This document shows positions 1-8,265 of a DNA stretch of 55,154 nt, in pieces. This DNA comes from Chloroflexota bacterium (lineage in GTDB: Bacteria; Chloroflexota; UBA6077; FW602-bin22; JACPRP01). Every line of letters begins with the position of its first letter. Within the stretch, counting starts at the first letter, position 1. The position numbers and the translations under genes are program-made. The notes under the pieces were generated by a model. That model saw nothing but the letters and a program-made list of their open reading frames with translations, was not told where the DNA came from and did no database searches. The stretch spans positions 1 to 55,154 of the forward strand of contig JAMCWX010000007.1 in the NCBI GenBank assembly GCA_023480885.1. The letters are read 5' to 3'.

Positions 1-2
1 CA

Positions 3-488
3 ACGGTAATGCATCTTGTGCCTGGAGAGGGGCGAATATATCCGGTCGGACGGTTGGATGCGGACAGCGAAGGGTTATTGCTTCTCAGCAACGACGGCGA
101 TTTTGCGTACCGCCTGACTCATCCGCGGTTTGAGCTTGACAAGGAGTACCACGCGTTGGTGGATGGCAGCCCGACCGAATCTCAGTTGGAGTTGCTGCGC
201 CGTGGGGTGAGCCTGGACGGGAAGGTAACGGCGCCAGCGATTGTGGAGCGTTTGCGAAAGGTGAGCGTACGTCCTGGAAAAGAAGCGACGTGGCTCCGCG
301 TGGTCATTCACGAAGGGCGCAAGCGCCAAATAAGGCGGATGGTCGCGTCCATCGGGTTCAACACGCTCAGGTTGATCCGCGTCCGCGTCGGCCCACAAAG
401 GCTGGGCGATCTGCCGTCTGGTCGATTTCGCCACTTGACGGCTGCCGAAGTTGAGAGGCTACGCGGCGCATTATCATTGGGAATTTGA
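3..488 (+). CDS. Pseudouridine synthase, RluB/RsuA family (5' truncated)
   Basis: This is the C-terminal two thirds of a pseudouridine synthase that isomerises uridine in rRNA. The frame is open to the window edge, so the start and the usual N-terminal S4 RNA-binding domain lie upstream. The visible part carries the GRLDADSEGLLLLSNDGD block with the catalytic Asp of the RsuA/RluB/E/F group, then the HEGRKRQIRRM block typical of the C-terminal half. It is followed after 15 bases by cmk. RluB, RluE, RluF and RsuA cannot be told apart without the N-terminus; the RluB-type (23S) is the commonest neighbour in this context, which is inference. Confidence 0.88.
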   Translation, partial: TVMHLVPGEGRIYPVGRLDADSEGLLLLSNDGDFAYRLTHPRFELDKEYHALVDGSPTESQLELLRRGVSLDGKVTAPAIVERLRKVSVRPGKEATWLRVVIHEGRKRQIRRMVASIGFNTLRLIRVRVGPQRLGDLPSGRFRHLTAAEVERLRGALSLGI

Positions 489-503
489 TAGTGGAGGAAC
501 CAA

Positions 504-1190
504 GTGCCTAAAGTGTCGGTGATTGCTATCGATGGTCCCGCTGGCTCGGGCAAGAGCGCGTTGGCCGAGAGGCTGGCCAAGCAGCTTGGATACGTGTTTT
601 TTGATACTGGCGTCGTCTATCGGACGGTCACGTGGGTGGGATTGCAGCGGGGCACCGATCTCGCCGACGAGGAAGCGATGACCAGCCTGGCGAAGGCCAT
701 TAAGATCTCTGTCCTGCGACCGACGAAAGACGATGGTCGACAATACACCGTGATGGCCGACGACGAGGATGTCACCTGGCAGATCTTCCTGCCGGAGGTT
801 GATAGGAACGTCTCGGCTGTGTCAGCGTATCCTGAGGTCAGGCGCGCTCTGCTTGCGCAGCAGCAGGCCATAGCGCGGCAGGGACAGGTCGTGATGGTTG
901 GGCGCGACATTGGCACAGTAGTCGCTCCAGACGCAGATCTCAAAATCTATCTCGACGCGTCGGCAGAGGTCCGAGCGCAGCGGCGGCTCCTCCAGTCGCA
1001 AAGCCGCGGTATCGAAGCGAGCTACGAGAAGATTTTGGCCGACCTGAAGCGCCGTGATAAGATAGATAGCGAGCGTGAGGCCGCACCGCTGAAAATGGCC
1101 GACGACGCAACGCCGATCAACACGGACAACGTGACTATCGATCAGGAGGTGGACCTGGTCAGGGGGATGATCAGGCAGCGAGAGGGGTAA
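504..1190 (+). CDS. cmk: Cytidylate kinase
   Basis: Phosphorylates CMP/dCMP with ATP in the cytoplasm. The 228-residue protein has the usual length. It shows the P-loop GPAGSGKS at residues 11-18, a DTG(V)xYR nucleotide motif, the GRDIGTVV block and an AQRR/RD lid region near 155-190. The start is GTG at 504, chosen because GGAGG lies at 493-497, six bases upstream. It shares TAATG with plsC (one-base overlap), so cmk-plsC-ispH-DUF512 is read as one transcription unit. The cmk-plsC-ispH order is a recurring arrangement in several Gram-positive and Chloroflexi-type genomes. Confidence 0.95.
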   Translation: MPKVSVIAIDGPAGSGKSALAERLAKQLGYVFFDTGVVYRTVTWVGLQRGTDLADEEAMTSLAKAIKISVLRPTKDDGRQYTVMADDEDVTWQIFLPEVDRNVSAVSAYPEVRRALLAQQQAIARQGQVVMVGRDIGTVVAPDADLKIYLDASAEVRAQRRLLQSQSRGIEASYEKILADLKRRDKIDSEREAAPLKMADDATPINTDNVTIDQEVDLVRGMIRQREG

Positions 1191-1837
1191 TGTTCTACGA
1201 TCTAGCGAATTTGTTCGCCCGAGTTCTGCTATGGATAGTGTCTCGGCCCAAGATTGTGGGCCTGGAGAACGTTCCTCAGAGCGGTCCCTTGATCGTAGCG
1301 GCCAATCACATAAACTGGCTGGACCCGCCAGTGCTGGGAGCGTATTTGCCACGGCGAATCCGGTTTATGGCGAAGATCGAGCTCTTTCAAATTCCGATAG
1401 TCGGTTGGGCTGTTGCGGGCTACGAGGCTTTTCCCGTGCGCCGTGGCGAGCGCGATCGACAGGCGATGCAAGCAGCTATAGAGATATTGCGAGAGGGCAG
1501 CGTTCTGGGAATGTTTCCGGAAGGAACCAGGAGCAAGACGGCTACTTTGCAGCAAGGTCGCGCGGGAGCGGCTTTGCTGGCGCTCAGGGCTGGCGTTCCA
1601 ATCCTGCCGGTCGGCATCTCGGGTACTCAGAACGTGTTTCGTTTCCCTAACATTCTGACGCGACCGTCGTTTCAGGTAAACATTGGGCCTGTTTTCAACC
1701 TCTCGCCAGTAGACACAGGATCGAGAGAAGACATTTACAGGGCGGTGGACCAGTTAATGTTGCGCATCGCCGCGCTTCTGCCGCCAGAGTATCGGGGAGT
1801 TTACAGTCTTGCGAAGGATGCAAGTAAAGCTAGCTAA
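1190..1837 (+). CDS. plsC: 1-acyl-sn-glycerol-3-phosphate acyltransferase
   Basis: Acylates lysophosphatidic acid to phosphatidic acid at the inner membrane face. Within 215 residues it shows the HX4D catalytic motif (NHINWLD, H40 and D45), the FPEGTR acceptor-binding motif at 109-114, and a hydrophobic N-terminus (about residues 5-18) suitable for membrane association. The ATG overlaps the cmk stop by one base, and the 3' end overlaps the next gene by 29 bases. Translational coupling with cmk and ispH is likely. Confidence 0.93.
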   Translation: MFYDLANLFARVLLWIVSRPKIVGLENVPQSGPLIVAANHINWLDPPVLGAYLPRRIRFMAKIELFQIPIVGWAVAGYEAFPVRRGERDRQAMQAAIEILREGSVLGMFPEGTRSKTATLQQGRAGAALLALRAGVPILPVGISGTQNVFRFPNILTRPSFQVNIGPVFNLSPVDTGSREDIYRAVDQLMLRIAALLPPEYRGVYSLAKDASKAS

Positions 1838-2672
1838 AGAAATGGGGTTTTGCTTCGGCGTGCGCCGTGGGGTTTCCCAGGTCGAACGCGCGGCCCAGGA
1901 GCGCGGTCCCCTGCAAACTTTGGGCTCGCTAGTGCACAATCAGCAGGTCGTCGATCGGCTTGGTGAGTCGGGAGTGAAGGCCGTGCACGATCTCGACGAG
2001 GTCAAGGGCGAGACGGTAGCCATCGCCACGCATGGCGTTGCTCGCGAGGTTATCGAGGAGGCTAAGGCAAGAGGCATTGAAGTCATCGACGTCACCTGCC
2101 CGTATGTCAAGCTCATTCAGGAAAAGGCCAGGCAGATGCACGAAGCCGGCTTCCAGGTCGTCGTGTTTGGCGATCGTGGTCACACAGAGGTCATTGGCAT
2201 CGTCGGGTGGACGAAGGGCAGGGCGATCGTGGTGAGCGCCCCCGAAGAGATTTCGGCGCTGCCGCGCGCTAAGAAAGTCGGCATCGTCGCGCAAACTACG
2301 CAAAGCATCGATGCCTACGAGAAAGTGATCTCGCGTCTGGTGGCGCGTTGCCTGCCGCGCAGCATCGAGTTAAGAATACACAATACCATCTGCAACGCGA
2401 CGGCCCTGCGCCAGTCGGCCGCTGTCAAGCTGGCCGATTCTGTCGACGTGATGGTTGTCGTCGGTGGCAAGAACAGCGCCAATACGCGGCGACTCGCGGA
2501 GCTTTGCCAGGCTAAAGGCGTTCCCACTCACCACGTCGAGGACGCCGGCGAGCTGCAGACGTCGTGGTTCGCCGCGTGCAACACCGTTGGTGTGACCGCC
2601 GGCGCCTCCACACCAGATTGGGTTATCGACGAGGTCGTCAAGAGGCTCGAAGCGATGGAGGTAGCCGATTGA
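1809..2672 (+). CDS. ispH: 4-hydroxy-3-methylbut-2-enyl diphosphate reductase
   Basis: Last enzyme of the MEP isoprenoid pathway, converting HMBPP to IPP and DMAPP with a [4Fe-4S] cluster. The three cluster cysteines are visible: C15 (GFCFGVRRG), C97 (DVTCPYV) and C195 (NTICNAT). So are the substrate histidines in LVHN (H43), ATHG (H75) and GHTEVIG (H125) and the acid E127. The start is read as TTG at 1809, with GGGGAG at 1794-1799 as ribosome-binding site. The in-frame ATG at 1818 is possible but has no well-spaced site. The 287-residue length is normal. The gene overlaps plsC by 29 bases. Confidence 0.95.
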   Translation: MRRMQVKLAKEMGFCFGVRRGVSQVERAAQERGPLQTLGSLVHNQQVVDRLGESGVKAVHDLDEVKGETVAIATHGVAREVIEEAKARGIEVIDVTCPYVKLIQEKARQMHEAGFQVVVFGDRGHTEVIGIVGWTKGRAIVVSAPEEISALPRAKKVGIVAQTTQSIDAYEKVISRLVARCLPRSIELRIHNTICNATALRQSAAVKLADSVDVMVVVGGKNSANTRRLAELCQAKGVPTHHVEDAGELQTSWFAACNTVGVTAGASTPDWVIDEVVKRLEAMEVAD

Positions 2673-4048
2673 AATCCGCGGTTGCCCGACAAGAGACATT
2701 GACAAGGCCATCAGAAAAGCGCACGGCACGAGATCGTGCTGGCATCGTCGCGTTAGTTCGACCAGGCAGCGCTGCCGAGAGCCTGGGACTGCGACCTGGC
2801 GACAGGATCGTAGCCATAAACGGCCACATCCTGCGCGATGTCGTAGATTATCAATTCTATGAGACTGACGAGAATCTGGATATCCGGGTCGAGCGGGACG
2901 GCCGTCGCTTCACCGTGTACGCTACAGGTGACGAGGCGCTTGGCGTTGAGTTTGAGGAACCCTGTTTTGACGGCATTCGACGCTGCGCCAATCGCTGTCT
3001 CTTTTGCTTCGTCGACCAGTTGCCGCCAACCATGCGGCAAAGCCTTTACGTGAAGGACGACGATTACCGATATTCCGCGCTCTACGGCAACTTCGTAACG
3101 CTGACGAATTTGAAGGATGCAGACTGGGAACGATTGGCAGAGCAGCGCCTCGGACCGCTGCACGTTTCGGTTCATTGCACAGACACGGACGTTCGCAGGC
3201 TCTTGCTTGGAAACCGTAAGGCGCCCGATGTGTTGCCCCAGTTGCGCCGTCTGGCTGACGCTGGCATTCGAGTTCACGCGCAAGTGGTTCTTTGTCCAGA
3301 CATCAACGACGGCGACGTTCTCAGCCGCACAGTTCGCGACCTGGCTGACCTTTACCCTAAGGTGCAATCTATCGGCGTGGTGCCGGTGGCCCTGGGACAG
3401 GGCCGTAAGTCCTTGATGGCGCAACTGAAGCCCTTCGATTCAGGCAAAGCAAAGCGTGTTGTCGATCAAGTCAAGGCGCTGCAAGCCGAGCATCGGAAGC
3501 AGCTTGGCGTCGGCCTCGTTTATCTGGCCGACGAACTGTATCTGATGGCAGACAGCCCGATCCCTTCCGCGCGGAGCTACGATGGCTTCCCTCAATACGA
3601 GAATGGAATCGGAATGGTGCGGAGCCTCAAGGATGACTGGGGAAGGTTGTGTATTAGGATGCAGCGCGCCCGTCCCTCAAAAATCACCGCGGTCTGTGGC
3701 AAGCTTATTGCACCCGTGTTACACGACATCCTGCGGGAGCTCGGTGAGCTTACCGGTTGGACGGTCGAGCTTGTACCTGTGGAGAATAAGCTGTTTGGCT
3801 CGAACATCAACGTTTCCGGCCTGCTGTCGGGCAGGGATGTCCTCGATGCTCTGAAGGGTCGCGACCTTGGTGATTGCGTGGTCCTACCTCGATCGATGTT
3901 AGACAGCGATGGAGCGCGATCTCTGGACGACGTGACGCCCGAAGAGTTCGCGCGATGGCTTGGCGTTCCTGTCTGGTTCGCCAATAACGTATCCGAAATG
4001 GTGAGAATCTGCGCCTCGGCTTCCATAGCGGGCATTCCCCTTATCTGA
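2669..4048 (+). CDS. PDZ and radical-SAM-like DUF512 iron-sulfur protein
   Basis: About 459 residues. Residues 22-85 look like a PDZ domain (RPGSAAESLGLRPGDRIVAINGH). Next comes a CX3CX2C motif, C106-C110-C113 (CANRCLFC), as in the DUF512/TIGR03279 family of putative Fe-S oxidoreductases found in cyanobacteria, clostridia and Chloroflexi. The biochemical role is not established. I place the start at TTG 2669, overlapping the ispH TGA in the TTGA arrangement, because GGAGG at 2657-2661 is correctly spaced. A longer open frame runs back into ispH but has no translation signal. The gene often neighbours a GTPase (der) in other genomes; none is seen here. Confidence 0.85.
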   Translation: MKSAVARQETLTRPSEKRTARDRAGIVALVRPGSAAESLGLRPGDRIVAINGHILRDVVDYQFYETDENLDIRVERDGRRFTVYATGDEALGVEFEEPCFDGIRRCANRCLFCFVDQLPPTMRQSLYVKDDDYRYSALYGNFVTLTNLKDADWERLAEQRLGPLHVSVHCTDTDVRRLLLGNRKAPDVLPQLRRLADAGIRVHAQVVLCPDINDGDVLSRTVRDLADLYPKVQSIGVVPVALGQGRKSLMAQLKPFDSGKAKRVVDQVKALQAEHRKQLGVGLVYLADELYLMADSPIPSARSYDGFPQYENGIGMVRSLKDDWGRLCIRMQRARPSKITAVCGKLIAPVLHDILRELGELTGWTVELVPVENKLFGSNINVSGLLSGRDVLDALKGRDLGDCVVLPRSMLDSDGARSLDDVTPEEFARWLGVPVWFANNVSEMVRICASASIAGIPLI

Positions 4049-4079
4049 TGGAAGACCTAGCCTTACGTGAGGTGAGAAA

Positions 4080-5921
4080 GTGTGCGGTATTGTTGGTTAC
4101 GTCGGCGGCAAAGACGCGGCGAGAATCGTTCTCGATGGGCTGCGCAGCCTTGAGTATCGAGGGTACGACTCGGCTGGCATAGCGGTACTAGATGATGGAA
4201 AGATCGAGCTGCGCCGGGCTGCGGGCAAGCTGGGAAATCTGGAAACTGTCTTAGGCGCCTCCCCAACCACTGGCGCTGCAGGCATCGGCCACACCCGCTG
4301 GGCCACGCACGGCAAGCCCTCCGAGATAAATGCTCATCCCCACATCGACTGCAAGCGGCAAACTGTGATCATCCACAACGGAATAGTCGAGAACTACATT
4401 GCCCTGCGGCGCGAGCTGCGGGAGCGAGGCCATAGCTTCGCATCGGAAACCGACACCGAAGTCATAGTACATCTGGTGGAGGAATTCATTAGCGCGGGGA
4501 ATTCGCTCGAAGAGTCCGTGCGACGTGCTTTGAACCGCGTCAAGGGAGCTAACGCGGTGGCCGTGATGAGCGCAAACGAGCCAGGAAAGATCGTCGTCGC
4601 CAGGCTCGGGTTCGCTGGAGGCGTCGTCATCGGCTTTGGCGAGGACGAAATGTTCGTGGCGTCGGATATGCCTGCCATTCTAGGGCACACGCGCCAGATG
4701 GCCTTCCTCGACAACCAGGAAATGGCTATCATTACCAGGGACTCCTTGTCCTGCTGCACGTTGGCCGGGGATATCGTCGAGAAGACACCACAGCTCGTGG
4801 CTCTAGACGCCGTATCCGCTGCCAAGGGTGGCTACAAACACTTCATGCTCAAGGAGATTCACGAGCAGACGAGGTCGACAACCGATACCATTCGTACGAG
4901 GGTCGAGTTACAGCCACCTAATGTCTACCTCGAAGATATCAAGTTCTCGAAGAGGGACGTAGCCACGTTTCGCAAGGTCATGTTCATCGCCTGTGGCACC
5001 TCGCTTCACGCCAGCCTGGTTGGGAAGTTCATGATCGAGGACCTCGCGCGTTTGCCTGTGGAGGTCGACTACGCCTCGGAGTTCCACTATCGCGACCCTC
5101 TCGTCGACGAGCACACGCTAGTCGTCGCCGTGACCCAGTCGGGCGAGACTGCCGATACGCTCGTGTCGATGGAGGCCGCGAAGAAGCTGGGCGCGAAGCT
5201 GGTCAGCATCGTCAACGTCGTGGGCAGCCAGGCGACGCGCATGTCCGACGCGGTGATTTACACCCACGCTGGGCCCGAGATAGGCGTTGCGTCCACGAAG
5301 GCATTCACCTCGCAGTTGATTGCTATCTACCTGCTGGCGTTGTACCTTGGCAAAGCGAAGGGAACCCTGCCTGACGACAACCTTGCGCGCCACTTGCAGG
5401 AGCTTGCCGAATTGCCGCAACTCATCGGCGAGACGTTGACGCGGGAGAGCGAATGTGAGGCGCTGGCGGATGCTTATTTCAAGCGCCAGAACTTCCTTTA
5501 TATCGGGCGAGGCATCAACTATCCGATCGCCCTGGAAGGGGCGCTAAAGCTCAAAGAGATCTCGTACATCCACGCCGAGGGATACCCGGCAGGTGAGATG
5601 AAGCACGGGCCGATAGCGCTTATCGACGAGGACATACCTGTGGTGGCCATCGCACCGCGTGATAAAGTCTACGACAAGATCATCAGCAACGTGAAGGAAG
5701 CGAAGACGAGGCGCGGGACGGTGATCGCCGTTGCCAGCGACGGCGACAAAGACATCGAGGGCAACACAGACCACGTATTGTACATTCCTCGGTCCTCGTC
5801 CTACTTGACGCCGGTGCTAGCCGTCGTGCCGTTACAGCTTCTGGCCTATCACATCGCCGTGCGGCGAGGCTGCGACGTCGATCAGCCGCGGAATCTGGCC
5901 AAGTCGGTGACGGTGGAGTAG
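4080..5921 (+). CDS. glmS: Glutamine--fructose-6-phosphate aminotransferase (isomerizing)
   Basis: Makes glucosamine-6-phosphate from fructose-6-phosphate and glutamine, the entry to cell-wall amino sugars. The 613-residue protein begins MCGIVGY, so Cys2 becomes the N-terminal nucleophile of the class II glutaminase after Met removal. The HTRWATHG block follows. Two SIS domains lie at about 290-430 and 460-600, with CGTSLHA, TQSGETADT and the C-terminal PRNLAKSVTVE signature. The start is GTG, with AGGTGAG at 4070-4076. The 31-base gap after DUF512 leaves no room for a glmS ribozyme. Confidence 0.97.
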   Translation: MCGIVGYVGGKDAARIVLDGLRSLEYRGYDSAGIAVLDDGKIELRRAAGKLGNLETVLGASPTTGAAGIGHTRWATHGKPSEINAHPHIDCKRQTVIIHNGIVENYIALRRELRERGHSFASETDTEVIVHLVEEFISAGNSLEESVRRALNRVKGANAVAVMSANEPGKIVVARLGFAGGVVIGFGEDEMFVASDMPAILGHTRQMAFLDNQEMAIITRDSLSCCTLAGDIVEKTPQLVALDAVSAAKGGYKHFMLKEIHEQTRSTTDTIRTRVELQPPNVYLEDIKFSKRDVATFRKVMFIACGTSLHASLVGKFMIEDLARLPVEVDYASEFHYRDPLVDEHTLVVAVTQSGETADTLVSMEAAKKLGAKLVSIVNVVGSQATRMSDAVIYTHAGPEIGVASTKAFTSQLIAIYLLALYLGKAKGTLPDDNLARHLQELAELPQLIGETLTRESECEALADAYFKRQNFLYIGRGINYPIALEGALKLKEISYIHAEGYPAGEMKHGPIALIDEDIPVVAIAPRDKVYDKIISNVKEAKTRRGTVIAVASDGDKDIEGNTDHVLYIPRSSSYLTPVLAVVPLQLLAYHIAVRRGCDVDQPRNLAKSVTVE

Positions 5922-5954
5922 ATTTCGGCCGCGCGCCCTGTTCCAAGAGATGTA

Positions 5955-6494
5955 TCAAAGCGACACCCTGAACGTGCCCGCTGAGGCCGCCTGAAGCAGA
6001 AATCGCTTGGGATCGGGGGCTAACTTGTCGAGGAAAACCACCAGAATCCAGCGATCCGTATGATCGAGTAAGGCTACGGACGGGACCAGGATCGCCTGCG
6101 CGCCTGTGGTGACGCGTATGAAATTGGCCGTCGCTCGCGCCACACCATTGTCCAGGAAACAGTGCGGTGCGTCGCCGAGGGATAGGGCTGCGGTGCAGGC
6201 GTCGTCGCGCAAATCAAGCACGCGCTCCAAAGACACCTCCAGACGGTGCAGGCTGCGCGTAATTGCCAGAGGAGCGATCCCGTCCGGACGATTCACCTTG
6301 AGATGGCGTGCAAATTCGGCTAGGGCTACGCCGCCACCGCTGGCAAGGTAGAGAGTGGCTTCACCAGGGTAGTTCCAGCGGTTGCCAGATGCCGACGTGG
6401 CAAAACGGAAGTCCAAGACGTCGTAAGGGGATTCGCACGGAATGTGACGAAAAGCCGGGCCACGCCACGGACGCAGGAGCGATTCGAGGCTCAA
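5955..6494 (-). CDS. RES-domain toxin
   Basis: 179 residues with RES-family features. An early Arg sits in the FRH segment, a Tyr in YLASGGGVALAEF followed by a Glu, and a Ser/Asn-rich C-terminal half contains ILVPSVAL. RES toxins paired with Xre-type antitoxins (MbcT, ParT and relatives) degrade or modify NAD+ and related substrates. That activity is inferred here from the family. The start is TTG at 6494, overlapping the antitoxin stop as TTGA, with GAGGGG upstream inside the antitoxin gene, so the pair is translationally coupled. Toxin downstream of antitoxin is the usual order in this family. Confidence 0.85.
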   Translation of the reverse strand: MSLESLLRPWRGPAFRHIPCESPYDVLDFRFATSASGNRWNYPGEATLYLASGGGVALAEFARHLKVNRPDGIAPLAITRSLHRLEVSLERVLDLRDDACTAALSLGDAPHCFLDNGVARATANFIRVTTGAQAILVPSVALLDHTDRWILVVFLDKLAPDPKRFLLQAASAGTFRVSL

Positions 6495-6850
6495 TAGCCA
6501 AGCCCCTCGTAGTCGGCAGCTAGCGCTGACAATACCCTATCACCCTGCTCCATCTCGATCAGTTGCAGCGCGGTGCGGCCGTCGAACTCGGCCATCGGCG
6601 TCGCCAGGAACCGCCGGAACCCTTCCTGCGTGTATACCGCACGTCCCACCTCGACGATCTCCTGTATTTTGGCCAGCCTATCCATTAGAACACGAGTGCT
6701 CGGGAGCAAATTGCGTTCCTCCCAGCGCTCGATTGTCTTAGAGCTAACATCCAGGAGGCGAGCCATGCGCTCGCGTGATATCTTAAGGTCCTCGCGTATC
6801 TGGCGCGGTTTGGGCGTGGGGTCGGGATAGTCTTTGCGTGCCGTGACCAT
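6491..6850 (-). CDS. Xre/MbcA/ParS-type antitoxin
   Basis: 119 residues. An Xre-like helix-turn-helix covers about residues 18-50 (ISRERMARLLDVSSKTIERW). A C-terminal toxin-binding segment (about 62-115, ending DYEGLGY) resembles the MbcA/ParS/Xre (DUF2384) region. The C-terminal Tyr-Gly end and four-base overlap with the RES gene fit RES-Xre modules, in which the antitoxin inserts its C-terminus into the toxin active site. The start is ATG at 6850, with GGAGG at 6858-6862 on the minus strand. It probably represses its own promoter through the repeated site at 6884-6904. Confidence 0.85.
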   Translation of the reverse strand: MVTARKDYPDPTPKPRQIREDLKISRERMARLLDVSSKTIERWEERNLLPSTRVLMDRLAKIQEIVEVGRAVYTQEGFRRFLATPMAEFDGRTALQLIEMEQGDRVLSALAADYEGLGY

Positions 6851-6873
6851 GGCGGAGCCTCCTTTCTGTCGAC

Positions 6874-6904
6874 ATTATACGCCATGTCTAGACTAATGTC
6901 TAGA
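6874..6904 (-). promoter_or_regulatory. Promoter and probable operator of the Xre-RES pair
   Basis: On the minus strand a consensus -10 TATAAT (6874-6879) lies 17 bases from a -35 TAGACA (6897-6902). The sequence ATGTCTAGA occurs twice in direct orientation, at 6884-6892 and 6896-6904, 12 bases apart, each holding the palindrome TCTAGA. The distal copy covers the -35 and the proximal one sits in the spacer, a natural arrangement for autorepression by the Xre antitoxin. The promoter is seen directly; the operator role is inferred. Confidence 0.7.
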
Positions 6905-7158
6905 TACTCGAAGGCCGCGCCCGCTAGGAGGGCCGAGTCAGCCGTTGGCTAACTGCCGATGAAATCGGCAGGCCAGCAGCCAGTGTGAGCGTTTCGAGTT
7001 GGGGATATCTCGCGGCGGGCTATAGACCGCCGCGGGCTCCGAGACCGAGGCGGTCTGCGCCGGAGAACGGCGAGTTGGTCGCGCATAATAGATTATCTGA
7101 CGTCGCGGCGATGTCCCAAACCTGTAACGCTCCCAACCGGCGCCGTCGTGTCGTGATG
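6905..7158. repeat. Intergenic palindrome cluster (no gene)
   Basis: No convincing gene lies between the antitoxin promoter and the next gene. The stretch holds two perfect hairpins. One is CTGCCGAT/ATCGGCAG around GAA (6953-6971). The other is CGCGGCGG/CCGCCGCG around an 8-base loop (7011-7034). The first resembles hairpins with a TGAA loop at 10856-10869 and 21177-21188, so this is probably one copy of a dispersed palindromic family. Confidence 0.5.
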
Positions 7159-7521
7159 CTACCGTCTCATAATCGGTGCGTCGTCCACTAACCTGGACTC
7201 GACAAGCTCCAGATATTTCGAGAACTCGGCGATCCTTCGCTGCCAGTCAGGCCCGGTCGCCATCGCGTGCGTCATCTTGCGACCTTCCTCGAAGGCTGCC
7301 ATATCAGGCGCCTGCAGCCAGATTTCGAGGCCTGGCTCGCCGACCAGATTGTAATAGTACGCGCTAGATTGATACGCTGGCTTGCCAGGCCCACCTACCT
7401 GGGCGGCCATCTGCTTCTGGGCGCCGAAAAACGCGTCATCCCACGAGCGCAGCCACGACCAGAATGTCGACATATCTCGCAGCGCCTCTTCCTGCAGTCG
7501 ATACCTGCTTACCCAGTACAT
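7159..7521 (-). CDS. Small protein of unknown function, possibly dimeric alpha-beta barrel
   Basis: I do not recognise this 120-residue protein with certainty. It begins MYWVSRYRLQ and is rich in aromatic residues and acidic helices (WSWLRSWDDAFFGAQ), ending near RLVDDAPIMRR. Length, a beta-like opening and an amphipathic helix would suit a NIPSNAP/ABM-like dimeric alpha-beta barrel, but this is a guess. I place the start at ATG 7521 because GGAGGG lies at 7532-7537 on the minus strand; an in-frame upstream ATG at 7605 has no such site. It is divergent from folE. Confidence 0.6.
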   Translation of the reverse strand: MYWVSRYRLQEEALRDMSTFWSWLRSWDDAFFGAQKQMAAQVGGPGKPAYQSSAYYYNLVGEPGLEIWLQAPDMAAFEEGRKMTHAMATGPDWQRRIAEFSKYLELVESRLVDDAPIMRR

Positions 7522-7621
7522 AGTGCTTGTTCCCTCCTGGAAGTCTAACTCCGAAAACGCGATTCGCTCGAAGACTGCGATGCAGTCCGCTGGTGTTGGG
7601 AGCAAGAAATATGCCCCCTAT

Positions 7622-7651
7622 TTGCATTCAATGTCACTTACACGGTAAAAT
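7622..7651 (+). promoter_or_regulatory. Probable promoter of the folE cluster
   Basis: TTGCAT (7622-7627) and TAAAAT (7646-7651) are separated by 18 bases and lie about 48 bases before the folE ATG. The match is good but not perfect, and no operator is obvious. Confidence 0.5.
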
Positions 7652-7698
7652 AGGATTTCGCTGGGATACACACTTTGTAGTCTGGGGAATGAGGCTAA

Positions 7699-8265
7699 AT
7701 GGATCAAGAAAAAATACAAGCTGCGTTGCACGATATCCTCGTGGCGATCGGAGAGGACCCATCACGAGAGGGCCTGGTCGGCACCCCGCGCCGCGTCTCG
7801 GAGATGTACGCCGATCTGTTCGCGGGCGTCGAACAGGATCCCCTGGAGGTGCTTTCTGTCGGCTTCGAAGAGGGCCACCAGGAAATGGTGGTCATCAAGG
7901 ACATCCCATTCTATTCGATGTGCGAGCATCATCTCTTGCCGTTCTTTGGCGTGGTGCACATCGGCTACATTCCCAATGGCCGCGTTGTGGGAATAAGCAA
8001 GCTCGCTCGCGTCGTGGAGATATTCGCTCGTCGACCTCAGCTTCAGGAGCGCTTGACGACGCAGATCGCCAATAGCATCGTCGAGGGACTCGAGCCGAAA
8101 GGCGTTGCCGTCGTCATAGAGGCGGAGCACATGTGCATGATTATGCGCGGTGTCGAGAAGGCCGGGAGTAAGGTGATGACTTCGGCTAACCGCGGCGTGT
8201 TCCGAAGCAATTCCATCACCCGCAGCGAATTCTTCTCTCTCGTGCTGAAAGGTAAATCCCTGTGA
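7699..8265 (+). CDS. folE: GTP cyclohydrolase I
   Basis: Converts GTP to dihydroneopterin triphosphate, the first step of folate biosynthesis and of 7-deazaguanine synthesis. The 188-residue protein shows zinc ligands C75 and H78 ([10 protein letters not shown]) and C146 (EHMCMIMRG). It also has the conserved GISKLAR block and the SANRGVFR C-terminal segment. Start is ATG at 7699 with GAGG at 7691-7694 and GGGGA further upstream. It overlaps folP by four bases (GTGA), starting a folE-folP-folK-PTPS transcription unit. Confidence 0.96.
   Translation: MDQEKIQAALHDILVAIGEDPSREGLVGTPRRVSEMYADLFAGVEQDPLEVLSVGFEEGHQEMVVIKDIPFYSMCEHHLLPFFGVVHIGYIPNGRVVGISKLARVVEIFARRPQLQERLTTQIANSIVEGLEPKGVAVVIEAEHMCMIMRGVEKAGSKVMTSANRGVFRSNSITRSEFFSLVLKGKSL

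Noticed and set aside
4049-4079. glmS ribozyme
   Set aside because: The gap before glmS is only 31 bases, too short for the ribozyme.
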